A DNA stretch of 18,219 bases from contig CAZARI010000049.1 in NCBI GenBank assembly GCA_964487545.1, positions 1 through 18,219 on the forward strand, written 5' to 3'. The DNA comes from SKUL01 sp964487545 (GTDB taxonomy: Bacteria > Bacteroidota > Bacteroidia > Flavobacteriales_D > SKUL01). Positions within the stretch are counted from its first letter, which is position 1. The number at the start of each line of letters is the position of its first letter. Below the pieces are notes generated by a model, which saw only the letters and a program-made list of their open reading frames with translations, was not told where the DNA came from and made no database searches. The position numbers were made by a program, and so were the translations under genes. Of this stretch, positions 14,885-18,219 are shown in pieces.

Positions 14885-16993
14885 TTGGAGCAACTGGTTC
14901 AGAATTTAAAAGACGGCGCAATGCAATTGCTCGAGGTTCCTTTTCCCATGTGTGGTCCGGGAATGGTGCTGGTACGCAATCACTTTTCGGCGATTAGTGC
15001 CGGCACCGAGGGAAAAACGGTAAACGATGCCCGTTTGGGCTACATCGGAAAAGCCAGGGCCAGAAAAGAAGAAGTGAAAAAGGTGGTGAAGGCCGTTCGC
15101 ACTTTTGGGCTGAAGGACACCTACAATATGGTGATGAACAAGCTCGAGGCTCCGAGTGCTTTGGGATACAGCTCTGCGGGAACGGTGATTGCCGTTGCCA
15201 GTGATGTACGGGGTTTCCGCGTGGGCGATCGGGTGGCCTGTGCCGGTGGAAGTGCCGTTCATGCCGAAGTGGTGGCCGTTCCGGAGAATCTGTGCGTTCG
15301 CGTTCCGGAGGAAGTGCCGATGGATCAGGCGGCGATGACGACTATCGGTGCCATTGCCATGCAGGGCGTGCGGCTCAGCGATACGCAAATCGGTGGAAAT
15401 GCCGTGGTCATTGGATTGGGCCTGATCGGAAAAATGACGATGATGCTGCTGAAAGCCTCCGGAGTAACACCGATCGGAATTGATATTGACGAAACCCAGG
15501 TGGAATCGACCAAAGCACTTGGATTCGATCTGGTTTTCCAGCGAAATCGTGATAATCTCGAAAGTGAAATTATTGATCGCTGCGGCGGATTCGGAACAGA
15601 TGCCGTGATCATCACCGCGGGAACATCATCGCTTGATCCGGTGAATTTTGCCGGAGCGGTGGCGCGTCCAAAAGGAAAAGTGGTGATCGTGGGAAGCGTT
15701 CCCACCGGATTCGACCGGAAGAATTTTTACCGCAAGGAGCTCGAGTTGCGCATGTCATCATCGTACGGGCCGGGACGATACAACCGGGAATACGAAGAAA
15801 AGGGATTGGATTATCCGATCGGCTATGTGAGGTGGACCGAAAACCGGAACATGCAGGCCGTGGTGGAATTGCTTAAATCGGGAGCAGTCAATTTTAATCC
15901 GTTGATTTCACATCGCATTTCATTCCGCGACGCGACTTCGGCTTACGATATGATCGTCAACAAATCCGAATATTTTGCCGGAATTGTTCTGAGTTACGAC
16001 ATCGAAAAGCCGCTCAAAAATAAAGTTGAGGTCAATAAGACTTTCTCCAAAACATCTAAAGTGGTGGCTTCGTTTATCGGAGCCGGATCTTTCGCCCAGA
16101 ACTTTTTGCTTCCCAACCTGCCAGAAGGTGTTCAATTGAAAAGTGTATTGACCGCACGGCCAAACAACGCGCGCAACATGGCCGACAAGTACGGATTTCA
16201 ATCTGCGGTTTCCTCTGTGGACGAAGTGTTCGGTGATTCTGATTGCAACACCGTTTTTGTGGCCACGCGACACAACACCCATTTTGAGTACGTGATGGCG
16301 GCATTGAAGGCCGGGAAAAATGTTTTTGTTGAAAAACCGCTTTGTCTGACCCGCGATGAACTGGATGAGATTGCGCGTGAAATGAAAAGTGCTCCCGGAA
16401 GATTGATGGTGGGTTTCAACCGCCGGTATTCGGAGGCGACGAAGGCAATTACTGCTCAATTAAAACCCGACCGGCCGATGACGATTTCGTACCAGATCAA
16501 TGCCGGTGCTTTGCCCGCCGACCATTGGGTACACGACCCGGAAATTGGCGGTGGACGAATCCTCGGAGAGGCTTGTCATTTTATCGATCTGGCAATTTTT
16601 ATTTCGGGTTCCAGGGTTCAGTCGGTATCGGCAACCGGCCTCGGAACTTCTCCCGGTCTGGCAGATTCTGCGGCCATTATCCTGAAAATGGAAAACGGCA
16701 GCATAGCGACGATCAATTATTTCTCGAACGGCAATCTGGCCATTCCGAAAGAGCGACTTGAAGTTCAGCAGGATGGGCAGTTTTTTCATCTCGAAGATTT
16801 CAAAAAACTCCAGCTGAATCATTCTTCCAAAGTTGAAAAAACCTGGCCCAAAGCGCAGAAAGGATATACCGAAGAACTCGCTGCTTTTACCGCATCCATC
16901 CGCAACGGAGCACCCGCCCCGATACCTTTTGAAGAAATTTATCACTCTATGGAGGTGACTTTTGAGGTGTTGGAGGAGATGGCGAAGGAGTAG
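14885..16993 (+). CDS. Two-domain oxidoreductase, MDR fused to Gfo/Idh/MocA
   Basis: The 702-residue protein joins two NAD(P)-dependent enzymes. Residues about 1-375 form an alcohol-dehydrogenase-like (MDR) domain with the cofactor loop VVIGLGLIG near 173. In place of the usual zinc-binding cysteine motif it has SAISAGTEG, so the catalytic zinc is probably absent. Residues about 390-702 form a Gfo/Idh/MocA domain with FIGAGSFAQNF near 396, then the signature EKPLCLTRDEL near 482 and GEACHFIDLAIF. This fusion is known from polysaccharide gene clusters, where it is thought to oxidise or epimerise a sugar nucleotide. It starts at TTG six bases after the asparagine synthase stop and is the last gene of the operon. 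The fusion is intact, with no sign of decay. Confidence 0.9.
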   Translation: MEQLVQNLKDGAMQLLEVPFPMCGPGMVLVRNHFSAISAGTEGKTVNDARLGYIGKARARKEEVKKVVKAVRTFGLKDTYNMVMNKLEAPSALGYSSAGTVIAVASDVRGFRVGDRVACAGGSAVHAEVVAVPENLCVRVPEEVPMDQAAMTTIGAIAMQGVRLSDTQIGGNAVVIGLGLIGKMTMMLLKASGVTPIGIDIDETQVESTKALGFDLVFQRNRDNLESEIIDRCGGFGTDAVIITAGTSSLDPVNFAGAVARPKGKVVIVGSVPTGFDRKNFYRKELELRMSSSYGPGRYNREYEEKGLDYPIGYVRWTENRNMQAVVELLKSGAVNFNPLISHRISFRDATSAYDMIVNKSEYFAGIVLSYDIEKPLKNKVEVNKTFSKTSKVVASFIGAGSFAQNFLLPNLPEGVQLKSVLTARPNNARNMADKYGFQSAVSSVDEVFGDSDCNTVFVATRHNTHFEYVMAALKAGKNVFVEKPLCLTRDELDEIAREMKSAPGRLMVGFNRRYSEATKAITAQLKPDRPMTISYQINAGALPADHWVHDPEIGGGRILGEACHFIDLAIFISGSRVQSVSATGLGTSPGLADSAAIILKMENGSIATINYFSNGNLAIPKERLEVQQDGQFFHLEDFKKLQLNHSSKVEKTWPKAQKGYTEELAAFTASIRNGAPAPIPFEEIYHSMEVTFEVLEEMAKE

Positions 16994-17021
16994 TCCAGGC
17001 TTATCGACAATCTTCATTTGT

Positions 17022-17041
17022 GAATCAGGGTTAATTGATTC
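17022..17041. terminator. Weak hairpin between convergent genes
   Basis: GAATCA (17022-17027) pairs with TGATTC (17036-17041). No T run follows on either strand, so this is only a weak candidate for ending the operon. No better terminator was seen between 16994 and 17062. Confidence 0.25.
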
Positions 17042-17062
17042 TAATCCGTAACCTTAAAATCT

Positions 17063-17365
17063 CTATTGGAGCTCGCACGTTACAACTTGTGTTGTCACGC
17101 CCTGGCCGGCAAAGCGATAGGTGGATTGATAGGTTTCAAAACTTTCGGCAGCCTTACAATAGGATTCACCTTCATTTTTCTTCGCTTTATATACATTGGT
17201 AAAAGTTGAAATGCTTTGATGACCCTCATGGTATTCACCCGTATTGCTGGAAACGTAAGCAGGCTCAGTATATATTTGGGTACACTTGCAAATGAAATCT
17301 TTTTGACAAGAAGTAATACAGGCGAAAGAGGGGAGACACAATAGTAGATAAAGTATTTTTCTCAT
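17063..17365 (-). CDS. Small predicted lipoprotein, family unknown
   Basis: The 100-residue product has a type II signal peptide: MRKILYLLLCLPSFACITSC with a lipobox ITSC and lipidated C20, so it is expected in the inner or outer membrane. The mature part is short and cysteine-rich (CKC, YCK, VTCELQ), and these cysteines may form disulfides in the periplasm. It matches no family I know. It has a same-length paralogue just upstream on the same strand (17701-17399), which shares the pattern CxKxxxCxCTxxxTEPA and GQGxTTxxxxC. This gene is uninterrupted and is the likely functional copy. It converges with the polysaccharide operon and shows no link to it. Confidence 0.75.
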   Translation of the reverse strand: MRKILYLLLCLPSFACITSCQKDFICKCTQIYTEPAYVSSNTGEYHEGHQSISTFTNVYKAKKNEGESYCKAAESFETYQSTYRFAGQGVTTQVVTCELQ

Positions 17366-17398
17366 AATGTTTCCTATTATATTTTGAAAAAATGTGTT

Positions 17399-17701
17399 TT
17401 AAAATGATGTAAGGATGCAAGATTTGGATTCCGTGGTTAATCCTTGCCCTTGTGCTTCGTTAGGTGAGGAATACGTAATCGTATATTCATTGAACCTACA
17501 CTGAGCTTCAGCAGACTATTGTTTTTTCTCTTTGTAGGTTTCCTGTACGACCTCATAATCCGTTGAACCGTGAAAATTAAATCCATCATAACTTTATGCG
17601 GGTTCTGTAATCTCAGTGGTGCAGGTACAAACATAATGTTTTTTGCATGAGGTTGTTCCGATCAATATTAAGAGGAAGAAAATCGCCGTCATTGTTTTCA
17701 T
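17399..17701 (-). pseudogene. Broken paralogue of the lipoprotein, two in-frame stops
   Basis: Read in one frame from ATG at 17701, this gives MKTMTAIFFLLILIGTTSC (signal peptide and lipobox), then KKHYVCTCTTEITEPA, then a TAA stop. Reading on in the same frame gives YEVVQETYKEKK, a TAG, SAEAQCRFNEYT, and finally GQGLTTESKSC before a true stop at 17399. Its full span is 303 bp, exactly that of the neighbouring intact gene, and the residues line up along the whole length. The first stop lies where the intact copy has Tyr37 (TAC), one base from TAA. No frameshift is needed, so the decay is by point mutation. The ATG has a clear ribosome binding site. Confidence 0.85.
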
Positions 17702-17708
17702 CTTTATT

Positions 17709-17714
17709 CTCCTT
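17709..17714 (-). promoter_or_regulatory. Strong Shine-Dalgarno site before the broken lipoprotein
   Basis: AAGGAG lies 7 nt before the ATG at 17701. Most genes in this window have no such site, as is usual in Bacteroidetes, so this one stands out. It supports the chosen start and the view that a real gene once began here. Confidence 0.65.
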
Positions 17715-17766
17715 TTTGATAAATGGATTGATTACAAACCCAGTTGTTATAGTACTCCCCCCCTCT

Positions 17767-17835
17767 CGCGCAAGCACTAGCGTAGCGGTGCTTGTGTGCT
17801 CGGTTTATCAATTCAACCCCCTTCGAGTCACTCGA
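17767..17835. repeat. Pair of inverted repeats in gene-free DNA
   Basis: CAAGCAC (17771-17777) pairs with GTGCTTG (17788-17794) around a 10-nt loop, and the stem can be extended outward to 17767 and 17798 with G-T pairs. A second perfect palindrome, TCGAGT-C-ACTCGA, is at 17823-17835. They look like the folded parts of a dispersed intergenic repeat or an RNA, but neither is shown. Confidence 0.45.
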
Positions 17836-18219
17836 TAGCGAACTCTGAGGACTTCCGGAGCTGTTCCATTTTCAAACTTGTTCGGATCTGGTTTTAAATT
17901 TTAAGGGGTTTTGTGCCGAAATACGCGAGAAGAATAACTCCTTTGGTGAATTCTGTGAGATCTTGCTGTTCGTAACGTCTATAAAAACAGCCAATTTAGT
18001 TTAGATTTAGATTTTTCTGAAAAGATTTTAACATGTTTTTGGAAATGTTGAAAACAGGTTTAACGCACGGTTGACGGGGAATTAAACTTGCAGTTAGAAA
18101 TAGAAATCACAGGTTATCAACAGGGTATGAGCCGAATATTTTTCTAAAGAATTTTGTCGTTCTGTTTTTTTTTTTTTTGCTTTGGAGGGCTCAATCAAAT
18201 CAACCGGTTGTATACGAGT
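17836..18219. other. Gene-free stretch with T14 run
   Basis: No coding region is supported on either strand. There is a run of 14 T at 18165-18178 and a single sequence one base away from a DnaA box (TTATCAACA, 18114-18122). Nothing else was recognised. Confidence 0.6.

Noticed and set aside
17437..17634. A 65-codon minus-strand frame within the broken lipoprotein
   Set aside because: It is basic, has no domain, and lies in a different frame from the lipoprotein homology.
18114..18122. TTATCAACA as a DnaA box and possible replication origin
   Set aside because: It has one mismatch, stands alone, and there is no dnaA gene or box cluster nearby.

Overview
The window reads as chromosomal DNA from a member of the Bacteroidetes, probably a flavobacterium-like or Cryomorphaceae-like marine or freshwater lineage. 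The support is: two secreted proteins with PKD/SprB-type repeats and type IX secretion (T9SS) C-terminal sorting domains, a 7TM-free LytS-type kinase paired with a LytTR regulator, promoter-like sites of the Bacteroidetes sigma-A type (TTTG/TTG, about 20 nt, TAnnTTTG), few Shine-Dalgarno sequences, several TTG starts, and a typical Bacteroidetes ribosomal protein L34. No phage, insertion sequence, CRISPR array, tRNA or rRNA was seen.

Layout. Positions 1-1185 are the 3' end of a large repeat adhesin with 249-bp tandem repeats. It is followed at once by a TPR sensor histidine kinase (1200-3086) and its LytTR response regulator (3083-3829). A small ribbon-helix-helix antitoxin-like gene without a toxin (3992-4228) has a palindromic operator over its promoter. 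Next comes a non-coding stretch with three well-formed hairpins plus a Rho-independent terminator (4342-4539), the best candidate here for an undescribed RNA. Intergenic dispersed-repeat modules flank a minus-strand T9SS cargo gene that is split by a frameshift (6898 to 4984). A minus-strand MsbA-like ABC exporter (9035-7236) follows, then rpmH (9272-9430) with its own promoter and terminator.

Positions 9502-16993 hold a tightly packed five-gene plus-strand operon for surface or extracellular polysaccharide: glycosyltransferase, Wzy/O-antigen-ligase-like membrane protein, second glycosyltransferase, glutamine-dependent asparagine synthase-like amidotransferase, and a two-domain oxidoreductase (MDR dehydrogenase fused to Gfo/Idh/MocA). 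Overlaps or gaps of 13 bp or less suggest one transcript. The glycosyltransferases would build a repeat unit, the oxidoreductase and amidotransferase would modify sugars or sugar acids, and the Wzy-like protein would polymerise or ligate.

The right end carries a small lipoprotein gene (17365-17063) and, 33 bp upstream of it, a paralogue of exactly the same length broken by two in-frame stops (17701-17399). After that is a gene-free stretch with inverted repeats and a 14-base T run.
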